Assembly: GCA_022315425.1 (NCBI GenBank)
Contig: JAIUPT010000037.1
Coordinates: 372,001 to 436,000, forward strand
Length of the DNA stretch: 64,000 nucleotides
DNA from: Pseudevernia furfuracea
Taxonomy: Eukaryota > Ascomycota > Lecanoromycetes > Lecanorales > Parmeliaceae
Reading direction: 5' to 3'
The position numbers were made by a program, and so were the translations under genes. Of this stretch, positions 29,611 to 39,479 are shown in pieces (the first letter of the stretch is position 1; each line of letters begins with the position of its first letter). The notes under the pieces are model-generated. The model saw only the letters and a program-made list of their open reading frames with translations, was not told the DNA's origin and did no database searches.

Positions 29611-30939
29611 ATGCTGCCAACACCTCCACCGTCTCCACTGTTATCAGGACTGTGCGCGCCAGAAGATCGACTTGGCCTTGTTTTAGCCGACTGGCTGGAG
29701 CTAACAGGTATTCTGGGAGTGGGAGCATATGGGGTTGTCTACACTGCCGTTGACGTTCATACGAACGTTCCCTACGCGGTCAAGGCTCTGAATAAGATTG
29801 GTCTGGATCCACGGCAGCGGAGCTTCCAGCAACGGGAGATTCAACTACATCATGCGGCCAGCCATCATCCAAACGTGGTTTCGCTTGTGAAGATAATGGA
29901 TTCCTATGACTGCACCTTTGTAGTACTTGAATTCTGCCCTGAAGGTGATTTGTTCTCGAGCATCACGGAAAAGGGCCATTACCTTGGTAATGATTTCATG
30001 GCCAAAAATGCATTTCTTCAAATATTGAACGCTGTCGAGTTCTGCCATTCCATTGGCATTTATCACAGGGATCTCAAACCAGAAAACATCCTGGTCTCCA
30101 GGGGTACTGTCAAGCTTGCGGATTTTGGCCTTGCTACCCAGCAACCTTGCACGGACGACTTCGGCTGCGGTTCTACTTTTTACATGTCACCAGGTAGGCA
30201 TTCTCTGTGGTTGGAGCTGACTTCGATCCTTGATTCATTGACTAACTCTCAAACCCCAGAATGTCAAGCAACGCCTTCGGGGCCGTCGTTTTACGCCTCC
30301 GGACCCAATGATGTGTGGAGCCTGGGAATTATCTTAGTGAACCTTACCTGTGGCCGCAATCCGTGGAAACGGGCATCCATGGATGATTCGACCTTCAGGG
30401 CTTACCGGAACAATCGGAGTTTTTTGAGTTCGATACTTCCATTGTCATCAGAGCTTGACTTCATACTTAGCCGGATTTTTGAGCATGACCCGCGGAGAAG
30501 GATAACTGTCCCGGAGCTGAGGGATCTTATCCTCAGATGTAACAACTTCACAACTCGCTCAACCGGTGCTCTTCCCCCAGCAACTCCAGGCGAACCGCAG
30601 TATATTCACGGACCCGAGGCCACCTGTCATACCTCTGCCCAATCTCTGCGGGATTTGTCGCCATCCGGCAGGGCAGCAGCATCTTCATTAGCGGCATATC
30701 CTGTCATGGCGCAGTGCTCGACATCTTCTGGAGGTTCGGATCATGGATCGATCTTTTCCGTGGCTTCCTCTTGTTCTTCGACCTCATCCTGCGGTAGCTA
30801 CGAAAGTGTGTCTAAAGCGCCAGAACCTACCACATATACGGCTCCACAACAGACGGTGCCCATTTTCAGTTGCTCCTTTGCATTTTCTGGGCCATTGATG
30901 CAGCAGCAACCATGCATGCCGTCGATCGCGGCCCACTAA
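29611..30939 (+). CDS. Ran1/Pat1/Sks1-family serine/threonine kinase
   Basis: Two exons, 29611-30193 and 30260-30939 (66-nt intron, GTAGGC donor), giving 420 aa. The glycine loop GVGAYG (36-41), Lys58 (YAVK), HRDLKPEN (152-159) and DFG (171-173) are all intact. After the splice the substrate-binding segment reads MSPECQATP, and NDVWSLGIILVNLTCGRNPW is typical of the fission-yeast Ran1/Pat1 and budding-yeast Sks1/Vhs1 group. That group links nutrients to growth, meiosis and filamentation. The C-terminal 110 residues are Ser/Pro-rich. The start at 29611 gives MLPTPPPSP, common for this family in filamentous fungi. Confidence 0.92.
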   Translation: MLPTPPPSPLLSGLCAPEDRLGLVLADWLELTGILGVGAYGVVYTAVDVHTNVPYAVKALNKIGLDPRQRSFQQREIQLHHAASHHPNVVSLVKIMDSYDCTFVVLEFCPEGDLFSSITEKGHYLGNDFMAKNAFLQILNAVEFCHSIGIYHRDLKPENILVSRGTVKLADFGLATQQPCTDDFGCGSTFYMSPGRHSLWLELTSILDSLTNSQTPECQATPSGPSFYASGPNDVWSLGIILVNLTCGRNPWKRASMDDSTFRAYRNNRSFLSSILPLSSELDFILSRIFEHDPRRRITVPELRDLILRCNNFTTRSTGALPPATPGEPQYIHGPEATCHTSAQSLRDLSPSGRAAASSLAAYPVMAQCSTSSGGSDHGSIFSVASSCSSTSSCGSYESVSKAPEPTTYTAPQQTVPIFSCSFAFSGPLMQQQPCMPSIAAH

Positions 30940-33713
30940 TAAGGAAGTCCTCATGGGATCCAGGGCTTGTTCTCCACCGGATTGGGTGGCTTCCTGTCAC
31001 GCCTTGAAGAACCCTTTACGTGCGCACGATGACGACAATGATGTATTCCATGTTTTTCTTTTATGTACTTTAATTGAAGACGGCATCTTAGACCGGCGGA
31101 GCTTGTGATTTTGAGCGATATCCTGCGATTTACAAAGCAAGCGATGGAGCAATCAGGAGTTTTCCGGATGCAGAGGATCTATGAGTCCGGACTCTGGAGA
31201 CCTCGGTAGAGATTCAAGGCAATTTCATTGGGGGAAGGGGAAGAGACATCTTGGAAGATTACGGGCGGTCCATCCGCAGAGGGAGGCTAAGATATAAGAT
31301 TTGACCCACTGCGTGCTTTTCGGGTTCTAGATATGATTTACTTTTCCAGCATTCATGCGCGGCCATTGGACAGCTCCTGGGGTGAATTGCATTGCCGTGC
31401 CAGAGGACATCGTGCGGAGACTGCCTCCTGAATCCAGGCCGGGGCCCGCTGTGACCACGAGTGGACCTGGATGGCCGTTTGCCAATAGCGAAAGACCAAT
31501 GCTTCGATTCTTTTTTGTCTACGGACGTTTGTTACAGAACAAATTTAGTACATGCTGTTTCCCGAAAATGTACATAGAAGGAATCCAACGGACGACTCTC
31601 AAAAGGGTTCGGATTAGAAGCAAGCAGCCTCGCAAGTATATCCAATACAAACGATTCTGCCAGTCCAGCGTCTCGCCGAGGCTTTGAACGTGACCATTTT
31701 GTAGGCAGCCGGCACTGCCCTGTGTTTCGTATGTATCATGTGTCTCGTGTTTGCACGAGTCGTTGAGCGTACATGGTGCAGTAAGACAAAAGCTGCATAA
31801 GGTAAGCATCAACTTCTGTGCCCTAGACTTTCTAGCGCCGAGGATGCCAAAAGGAACAGGTGTCAGCTGTGAGCCTGTGTTGGCTGGCTGGGTCAGGTGC
31901 TTTGTGAAAGGACAGATTCCAGAAGCAAGGATGCGCGCTCTGATTGGCCGCCTCATTTAATCATCCGTCAAGCAGCGGATCTCGAACTTCCTTGACCCAG
32001 CCCTTCGGATGGCTAGACGGCAAGGGTCCGATAGAGCCGTCGCCACGGGGGGGGCGGGGTCAGTGCAGCAAAAACGTTCGAAAATAATAATGCATCTCGA
32101 CGCGGGGTTTCAAAGGAAAGATCTCCGGCGTCCGGATGCCAAAAAAAAGGTTGTCTCAAGACTCCAAATACTCATACATAAATGTGTCATCCACACCAAT
32201 TTTAGTAATTAATTACCCTGCAGAATCAATCAAGTGGCAACACGTCGACGCATCAGCCTGGAAGCAGTAATTTGTGGTGAGTAATCATAGTCAACCAGGA
32301 CGAAAACCTACGTGGGGTGCCGTCATCGAAACACACACGGCATTCAAACGGCCACATATTCCTGTCGAGGATTTGCCCTTTTCTTCTTGCCATTTCAATT
32401 ATTATTCTTTGAGACAACTTGACAAGGATTCTGCACCTTGGCCGTGGGGATAAACTGCCATTCTAACTCGCGCGGCTTTCCGAGCAATAATGTTTTCATA
32501 GCCCGTCCATCCAATGCTGTAGCCACCATTCGAACCTCCAGGCTTACGGGACAGGGTGTGTGCTCCACTCAATCCGAAAAAATCAGCCCCACCTCATCCC
32601 ACCATCGCTTCATGTAAAGGCACAATACCCTAATGTCAAACGTCGGAGATCTTCAAACTCCCCCCCCTCCCCCCCCACACCCACACCCACACCCACCCAC
32701 TCACACCGTTGCCGAAATTAGTGTATTCCCGACAGCGCATATGTTCCATGGTAGGGCCGAAAGAAGGGTGGCCGCGCGAATATGTATTGACTTCGAATCA
32801 CATCATCCCGATCATCATCACTTGTCTTGCATAATAATTGCATCTCCAGGGAGCGCTAAATTCTTAGCCATGGGTAGAGGGTCGCAAAAAAGGCCGCAGT
32901 AAAGGGGGGCGGGGGGGGGGCGACCAATGAACTACGTGTCTGCTGCGCCTGGATACTTCATGTCGCATCATCGAATGAGGCTGCGGTCTGAAGAAGATCT
33001 GCAGCTGCGTTGTGTCGTGGGCGTAGATTTCCCTCAACCTGACCTACTAAGAGACCTAGGTATTCGGTATCGGGCTTTGAGTGTCTTGGCAATTGCTTCC
33101 TCTACAACTCGACCTTTCCATGTCTCTTACCCTCTATGATGGTTGTATTGGTCTCACAAGACTCATATGACATGCTCGATGCTGGCCGCTGACAAAGGCT
33201 CACGAATGCTGCAACGTAAAAACCTCCAATTCAACAAGGGACTGGTTGATAAACACGCCCAAGATTCTGGAGTGAGATTGGACTCTAAGCAGAGGCGATG
33301 TGAGCTTGGCCCTGATCGCCAGATTACTAGTCGCCGCAGTGTGTCGAGAACAGTCGTTGCAATAAGTGGATTGCCTTAGAACACGCTCTGCTCCAGTCCC
33401 CCCTCTTTGATATGCTGTATTTTCTTTATTGTCGGTATCGAGATCTGCGTCAGCTGCCTCTTTCCTCCAGTGGTCCGTCAGGAGTACGTCATCGTTCTGT
33501 ATGTCTGACTCCGTCCGCCTTCGATCCCTTCTGCATGTACGGATCAAGGTGGGTCGTAAGAGCAGCAAATGATCAATCTGCTTTGCCCACCCATTGGCGC
33601 TAGTTTCTGTTATGAAAAGTGCTTCATTTCACTATCCTAGATCCCTTTCCATCCATCCTCTCTGGGAACTGAAACGAAATCGTACTAGTATATCACAAAC
33701 GTGGTGGTGCCCT
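30940..33713. other. Gene-poor region
   Basis: 2.8 kb without a supported gene. A C-rich/CACACC low-complexity tract (32661-32705) and a G-tract (32902-32920) are present. Frames at 31355-31687 (+) and 31519-31956 (-) overlap one another and show no recognisable family. Confidence 0.5.
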
Positions 33714-36700
33714 CTAATGATTGAGCTTGTGACTTGCATACGACAGAATTCCTGCCACTTTCTCGACCTGCGCCTGCGCTGACTTCCAATCTCCATTGTT
33801 AATGGCATCACGGACTCCTGGGTCCCATTAGCATTGGCTGATGCTGCGACACGAGACCCGGGAATATCTTGCTTGACCATACCTGGAAAATATGTTTCTT
33901 CGTATCCAGACCACGCCTGTGGAGCGAAAATCACATGCGCGAATTGTTCACGACCAGGTAACTGCAGATTCTCTCAGTCTGGTCGTCGATGTGCCGGAGG
34001 GGGTACAAAGGCAATCACTTACGCCTCCGCCAATGTCCAGTAAATTAGTCTCAAAGTTCGCCATTCCTAGCGCAAACAGTAAGCATCTAGACCAAAGACG
34101 TTTTCATCAGAGCAACCGACTTGTGTTGTGTGAAATTCGTCTGATGGCCATTTCGTCTATTCAAGATGCTGGTGTCAGCATTTGTTTAGAAGGAATTTCA
34201 AGCCCCAACACAAATTTGCAAACGAGATATGTCTCAGGGCGCAACATTTGGTCGGGAGGAGGGCATCTAGCCTCCACATTACGTACTGGTCTCATAACCT
34301 TGCCCAATAGCGTCCTCCCACGCTCTGTTCCATGCGTGAAATTCTGCGGCATTCTTGGTGAAATGATCCGCAGCTTGGTGAAGAGAGGTCAGATTCAAGC
34401 CCTCTTTCGGACCCTTATCTTTGGCATAAGTCTCAAGGTCGACAACGTAGTTTTTAACAGCCTCTGCGTAGACAATGAAATCAAAAGGCAACAGCTCTGT
34501 GTCCGCGACCTCGAGTATGAGCAGTGCCCAGAGTTGAGCCATTGTCTTGTGATAGACAAAGCCCGGATCGCCGACCGTATCCATCCACTCAAAGTTATCG
34601 TAGCAACTATGATCTTCAAGTTTTCGGAGTCAGTTGTTATTCTTTGAGATGAAAAGGGAGTCCCAGGACAAGGTGCGTGAGTATGACCCTCTGGGAACGT
34701 GTCTCAAGACTCTCATTGGGTAACGGATTGGAAAAAAAATGCTCGGAGATTTAGACGTACAGGGATAAGAGCCACCTTTGAACGTCATGTCGAGAGAAGA
34801 TGTCCCGGCGATGTCCTGAAATGCAACGTAGCTGCATGAAGGTTTCAGGGTCAGTATGGCCCACATCAAGAAGAATCTCGAGTCCCGAGATATATCTGCG
34901 AGGTAAACAAGCCTGGGACAAGGATCACGACGCAAAATCTAGTTCAGGGGGGAAATTGGGGCTCCGAAGTTACATACTCGCTGCCTGCGCCCAGTCCTCC
35001 AAGCTTACTACCTTTCTCTGCCCACACTGCTCGAAGAGTCTTGTTCCTAGTTGGATCCACGACGCGCTCAAGAACGCGCAGAAGAGCTGTTTGGAGGAGA
35101 GGTGAAGCTGATGCCTCAAAATCGCTTCCGCTCACAGCAATGTCTACATTTACTACGCAGATATCGAAGTCAGTATGACATCTTGGAGGCAGGAACGCGA
35201 GCTATGAGAAAGAACGTTCTGGTCTCAAAGCAGGTCTTGCAACCCAAATGTTGATACCAATTACGGGGGCAACGCTCCGAGATACACGTACAATAGGCGA
35301 AACCATTGCGGCGGATCTCTTCTAGTCTTCCTTCAACGTGTTCGGTGGACCCTATGAGATTGTACTCTTCTCCGTCCCTTATGCTCTCGTAAGCTATCGC
35401 GTTGAGTGATTGATTTTCAACGCAGCTTGCGCTGAAGCGGAATGTCAAAGAACGAAGAGAAAGTGCAAAGAGGGAAGAGGATTAAGCGTGGTCATGATCC
35501 AATCCGAGCTCAACCCGTTGAAGTGTTGGTATGCATTAGACTTACCATGACGCGAATTCGATTGTTCTTAGTGGACGCCATCCTGTCTTCCTCAGCTCGC
35601 CAAAGATCCTAATAACCTCGAGCATTACTGCTGTCCCGCTTCCCTGCGTGCCAGTCAGCTTAAGATATCTCCTAAGCGGTGATGTTCCAAACCGGGTCTG
35701 CAGCACCAAAACACCTGCACATTTCAGGTCAGCACTACCTCTTAGTGAATCAATATCGGGTGTAAGACTGGTCTGGGTAGTGTAATGAGCTTTTGCTCGC
35801 GAACATGGTGTTGCGACTCAGACTGAGGTATAGATAAGGAAGCAATTGCTCCGAAATATGCACTGACCATGCATCACGGTGGTTGCCAACAATGACTAGT
35901 TCAAGGATCCGGAGTCAGTATTGCCTGTTTGACGGGGTATGTTAAGCACTGGAATATGTCTAGAGAGCAAATACTCTCAAGACATGATTCAGCACTGAAA
36001 TTGATACAAAAGAGGAAGGATAGTTTCCGAAGATACGTACTGGACTTTTCTGGTTGCTCAACGCCTGTGATTTTGCCTAGGATGTTATAGATTGGGTTTC
36101 TCTCTACTTCTTCCTGGTCGTTCTGCAGTAGCACAGTAGGGGAAGTGGCGTCACCGGTCCACCATTCATCCACACCGGGAACTGCTCCTGTCCAATGATC
36201 GTCCAACTTGTAGCCATGTCCTCTTAGCGCTTGCAACAGCGATTGGGCGTCTCGCCATGACAATGGAATCTGCCGAGGATGCGGAGTCAGCAATGTTTGT
36301 TCAAGGCAAAAGTCTTGGGCGGTACGACAACTTGGGAATGTCGAAAGAGCCTTTCCTTTGGCTTCCAAGATAGGCGTGATAGTTCAAAGATGGGAAGTAT
36401 GTACCGATGGGATATTGACCAGTCCAGGGTTCCCGTCCTTGGAGTCTCTCTTTTCTTCTCCAGGGAAGGAAGCAAACCCGCTGCTTAGAACATCGCCCAC
36501 AACCCAGCTCATTAGACTGACGGCTCCCCTCTGGACAGTATCGTTTCCTAAATCGAAACCCTCCTCTGCCGGATCGCTGTAAATGATGCACCCTACAGCT
36601 CCAGCTAATTCAGCGGCTTTGACCTTCAGAGCTCGATCCCCTTGGCTGCCGTAATACCTCACAAGAGCGATTAAGCCTCTCATATCTATTCCCTGATTTT

Positions 36701-37721
36701 CCAGTCTCTTAAAGTCCTCTCTTGACCCATAGTTGGCGTAGACAATAGGGCCTCTAACTTCTCCAGACCTTGAATGCCCGTGGAAGACCACGGTCTGTTC
36801 GCGAGACTCATACACCTGCTCTTCCTCGATCAAAGCTTCCCAAGCTAATTCCGGGGGGTCAACTATGGCAACTCTCCTTCCCCCCTGCTTGGGATAATTG
36901 AGATATCTGAATATTTATCGATGAGAAACGTATGAGTGACGGGATTTGTTTGAAACATACACATCGAATCTTTCCATCTGCACGTCTTCCAACCGGCTCT
37001 CTATGAACAAATCCTGCACAAATTCACCCAAAACGTAGCTTCCTTTGGTGCCAGCCACATGGTCGAAGAGGGTTAAATACTTGGAACTTTCCCGTATGCT
37101 AGAGGCATTTGCATTGCTGCGTACGAACTCTCTTACCATATCAGGGAAATTCGTTGCGGGACCGGATCCCCCGCGGCCGATGGTAAAGACGTCAGAAAAA
37201 AATAGTAAATAGACAAGGGAAATTACGAGAACGAGGGCGAATAAACGCGACAACATCATAGCCCAGTTTGGCTGGAATTGGCGGATAAGCGTAGGTATCT
37301 TCGCTAGGACATAGTCTCGGGAGGGGAGCCATTCACGAAACGAAAGAGAGGAAAGGCTATGCTTCAGACTTGAGATCCGCTTAGAGAGTCGATTTCTTCG
37401 CAGCAAAATTCCTCTTGTGCTTCCTCCATCTGCTTCCGGCTCGAGCACATCCATCTGCGTCATCTCATGGCGGAGCTCTTCGGTAGAGTTCCTTGGAGAA
37501 GTATTGGATGACAAGCTCGACCTAGCAGATTCCACTGCAGGCGCTTGATAACCATTTCGTTCTTCTCTCCGAAGCAATCCTTGTCGTTCAGCATCATTGC
37601 TTATTTCTTCGGCCCCCAGGAATGACTGTGAGGAGGATGGACGGGAATTGAGCGCTTCATCATAGGTCGGTATTGGCAAAGACCCACGGTGGTCGTACCT
37701 GTTCGGCTTCTCATTTACCAT
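33714..37721 (-). CDS. M28 peptidase, glutamate carboxypeptidase II-like (Tre2/Vps70 type)
   Basis: Fourteen exons: 36961-37721, 36405-36906, 36041-36269, 35868-35895, 35693-35714, 35546-35643, 35292-35377, 34978-35152, 34761-34831, 34287-34613, 34121-34156, 34023-34066, 33883-33961 and 33714-33817. The total is 853 aa and every phase agrees. Layout: cytosolic tail with a PTYDEAL motif, one membrane helix (about 154-176), PA domain, M28B catalytic domain, and TFR-dimer domain ending ILSYASHKLNH. Zinc and catalytic residues are intact: His503 in NHRDAW, Asp513 in ADPGSG, Glu550/Glu551 in SWDGEEY, the NVDIAVSG Asp, and His659 in YHSCYDNFEWM. It is therefore likely an active type II membrane peptidase of the vacuolar/endosomal system; yeast Tre1/Tre2 relatives act in transporter sorting. 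Seven of the 13 introns are introner-like. Confidence 0.93.
34157..34286 (-). repeat. Introner-like intron (M28 gene, intron 10)
   Basis: 130 nt. Starts GTACGTAATGTGGAGG. Ends with AACAAATGCTGACACCAGCA and CTTGAATAG. Divergent 5' half, clear family tail. Confidence 0.65.
34614..34760 (-). repeat. Introner-like intron (M28 gene, intron 9)
   Basis: 147 nt. Starts GTACGTCTAAATCTCCGAG; mid GAGAGTCTTGAGACACGTTC; tail AACAACTGACTCCGAAAAC and CTTGAAG. Confidence 0.75.
34832..34977 (-). repeat. Introner-like intron (M28 gene, intron 8)
   Basis: 146 nt. Starts GTATGTAACTTCGGAGCCCC; mid hairpin ATATCTCGGGACTCGAGAT; tail CATACTGACCCTGAAACC and ATGCAG. Confidence 0.75.
35153..35291 (-). repeat. Introner-like intron (M28 gene, intron 7)
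   Basis: 139 nt. Starts GTACGTGTATCTCGGAGC; mid TGCAAGACCTGCTTTGAGAC; tail TCATACTGACTTCGATATC and GCGTAG. Confidence 0.75.
35715..35867 (-). repeat. Introner-like intron (M28 gene, intron 4)
   Basis: 153 nt. Starts GTCAGTGCATATTTCGGAGC, then AATTGCTTCC. Tail GTAGTGCTGACCTGAAATG and TGCAG. The donor GTCAGT differs from the GTACGT/GTATGT seen in most others. Confidence 0.7.
35896..36040 (-). repeat. Introner-like intron (M28 gene, intron 3)
   Basis: 145 nt. Starts GTACGTATCTTCGGAAACTA, then TCCTTCC. The hairpin ATGTCTTGAGAG / CTCTCTAGACAT has one mismatch. Tail ACAGGCAATACTGACTCCGG and GAACTAG. Closest relative: 24893-25038. Confidence 0.85.
36270..36404 (-). repeat. Introner-like intron (M28 gene, intron 2)
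   Basis: 135 nt. Starts GTACATACTTCCC; mid GACATTCCCAAGTTGTCG; tail AACATTGCTGACTCCGCATC and TCGGCAG. Confidence 0.7.
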
Positions 37722-38359
37722 GAGGAAGGTTCAAGGGGGCTATGGGCCCCTGGAGCGAGTGCTATGGATGTCCTTTCGAGAAGCTTTGTAGTCCCATTGT
37801 ATCAGATCCGACAAGTGTAGAGATTGGAAGTCCGTAGTTGTGAAGTATCTATTCGTAAAGACTAAGGTAGTGTACGGTAATAAATGCAAGCTAAACCTCG
37901 ACATCTGCGGACCCCTGTCACTCTCGATCGGCATTCGAGAGCTTCCCGCACATAATTTTCCCCTCCGATGATCGAATCTCAAGACTTGAAATTCTCAGCA
38001 ATAGGGTACCGTACCTTACTCTCCGCTTGATATTGTTATGGCTACGTATCTCAATTTTCTTTGGGGACCCATCTACAAGCTAGCAAAGTGGTTCTACCAT
38101 AGCCGGATAGGGTTATAAGATATAATCAGGCACGACACAATGGTGGAAAGAGCCGATCCGACTATGTGCTTCCTCCATGAAGACCCAATCACCAAGCCTA
38201 AAACCCCTCCTTTGGAGCTTCAGACACAGGTACAAGCTTTCCCACAACCAAGTATTTATCTAATAGAGATCTCGTAGTCAGCACAGCCTACGCGAAACGG
38301 GACCACAGACCTTCGAAATATATCTGTAGAGAATATACTCCCACGATAGGTCTCAAGGC
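37722..38359. other. intergenic region
   Basis: Upstream of the M28 gene and downstream of DAP1, both on -. No gene or repeat is supported. Confidence 0.5.
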
Positions 38360-39030
38360 TTAACCTTTGGTTTTGGAAGATGGAGCCGTGGCTTGCGAGG
38401 GTCCAGAGAACGTACCGTTGAACCTATCCTCCCAATCTTGCATTGCCTGCATCTCATCCTGTCCCAGTCCGCTAAGATCGTCCAACGGTCCGTAAAGATC
38501 CTTTGTCAACATGTCCTCGTCAAAGCTACCACATGCCAGGCCTCTACTCGCATCTCTTCCGGCGAAATTCTCGTAAGGTCCACCAGGACCGTAGAAATTC
38601 TTACCAGGTGTAACGTCGAAGACCTTGCCTCGTACCGCTAGATATACCGGCATGTCCTTCTCGCCATTGTATGGCTTCAAAGTTGGTGGGGTAAATGTGC
38701 CTGGTTACGGGTTAACCTAGTCAAGCCTTGAGATTTGCGATGGACAATCGTCCGGGTGTGATTTACGGAAAACAACCGGTGCAGGACCTTTCGGTAGGGT
38801 AGAAGGTGGACTCGGCCGAAGACGGAAGTAGACGAGCAGAATCAGAACCGAGAAAAGAATCAGGTTGATTGGTGATGCGATCGAGGCGCTGAACAAGGCC
38901 AAATCAGTGTTGTTGAAGATTGAGAGAAGGGGTAGAGGTAGCTCACGCTTGGGTCACTGTTGGAGCTGCGTCATCAATGTGTGAGCCGGCCAAATCAAGT
39001 TGAGAGCTCTGAGCACTCACTGTCAGACAT
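38360..39030 (-). CDS. DAP1: Membrane-anchored cytochrome b5-like heme protein Dap1
   Basis: Four exons: 39021-39030 (10 nt), 38947-38965 (19 nt), 38767-38888 and 38360-38700, giving 163 aa. One N-terminal membrane helix (PINLILFSVLILLVYF, about 16-31) is followed by a cytochrome-b5-like MAPR domain: TFTPPTLKPYNGEKDMPVYL, then VRGKVFDVTPGKNFYGPGGP and YENFAGRDASRGLA. The Tyr in FYGPGGPY and its neighbours serve as heme-axial residues in this family. Dap1/PGRMC1 binds heme and supports the sterol demethylase Erg11/CYP51 and azole tolerance. The first 29 coding bases come from two tiny exons, so the N-terminal residues (MSDTPTVTQ) are the least certain part. Confidence 0.92.
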
Positions 39031-39479
39031 GTTCTTCGCCACAGATGAAACAAGAAGGCAATTGATGATGGTTGAGAGGAGTGTTATAGTATTGGAGAGA
39101 GTGGTAATAAATAAAAATAAGGCTGGTCTATATTTAGCGGCGGTCAATCAATGGCGGGGCATGCGGCCTAGAGTATGTGTCACGAACTCATGAACCGAGC
39201 TTGTGCACCCAGTCAAATTGTTATTATTGTAGAGAAGATTCCTTGTAATAATGAATCCTTAACAAACAGACTATTGTGAGTCAACAAAGCATCTCATAAC
39301 ACCGGCTTGTTGGAGTTCCCGGTCTCTCTACCCGCAATCATGTTACCGTGCATCTAGCGAAATAGTTATTGCACCTTATCGCTTCATAACTCTGCCGGCT
39401 TTGTGTCGGCATATATTCTCCGATTACGAGCCGGACTCCTGAGGATAATACTACAGATCCACACGCCAGGCAAGGGAGG
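39031..39479. promoter_or_regulatory. divergent promoter region
   Basis: About 450 bp between DAP1 (-) and the coiled-coil protein gene (+). Nothing specific is recognised. Confidence 0.4.

Noticed and set aside
31355..31956. Overlapping 110- and 145-codon frames on opposite strands
   Set aside because: They overlap antisense, and neither shows a family resemblance or codon bias.
35378..35545. 168-nt M28 intron 6 as an introner-like element
   Set aside because: It is long but lacks the TTCGGA start block and the AATGCTGACTCC tail, so I left it outside the family.
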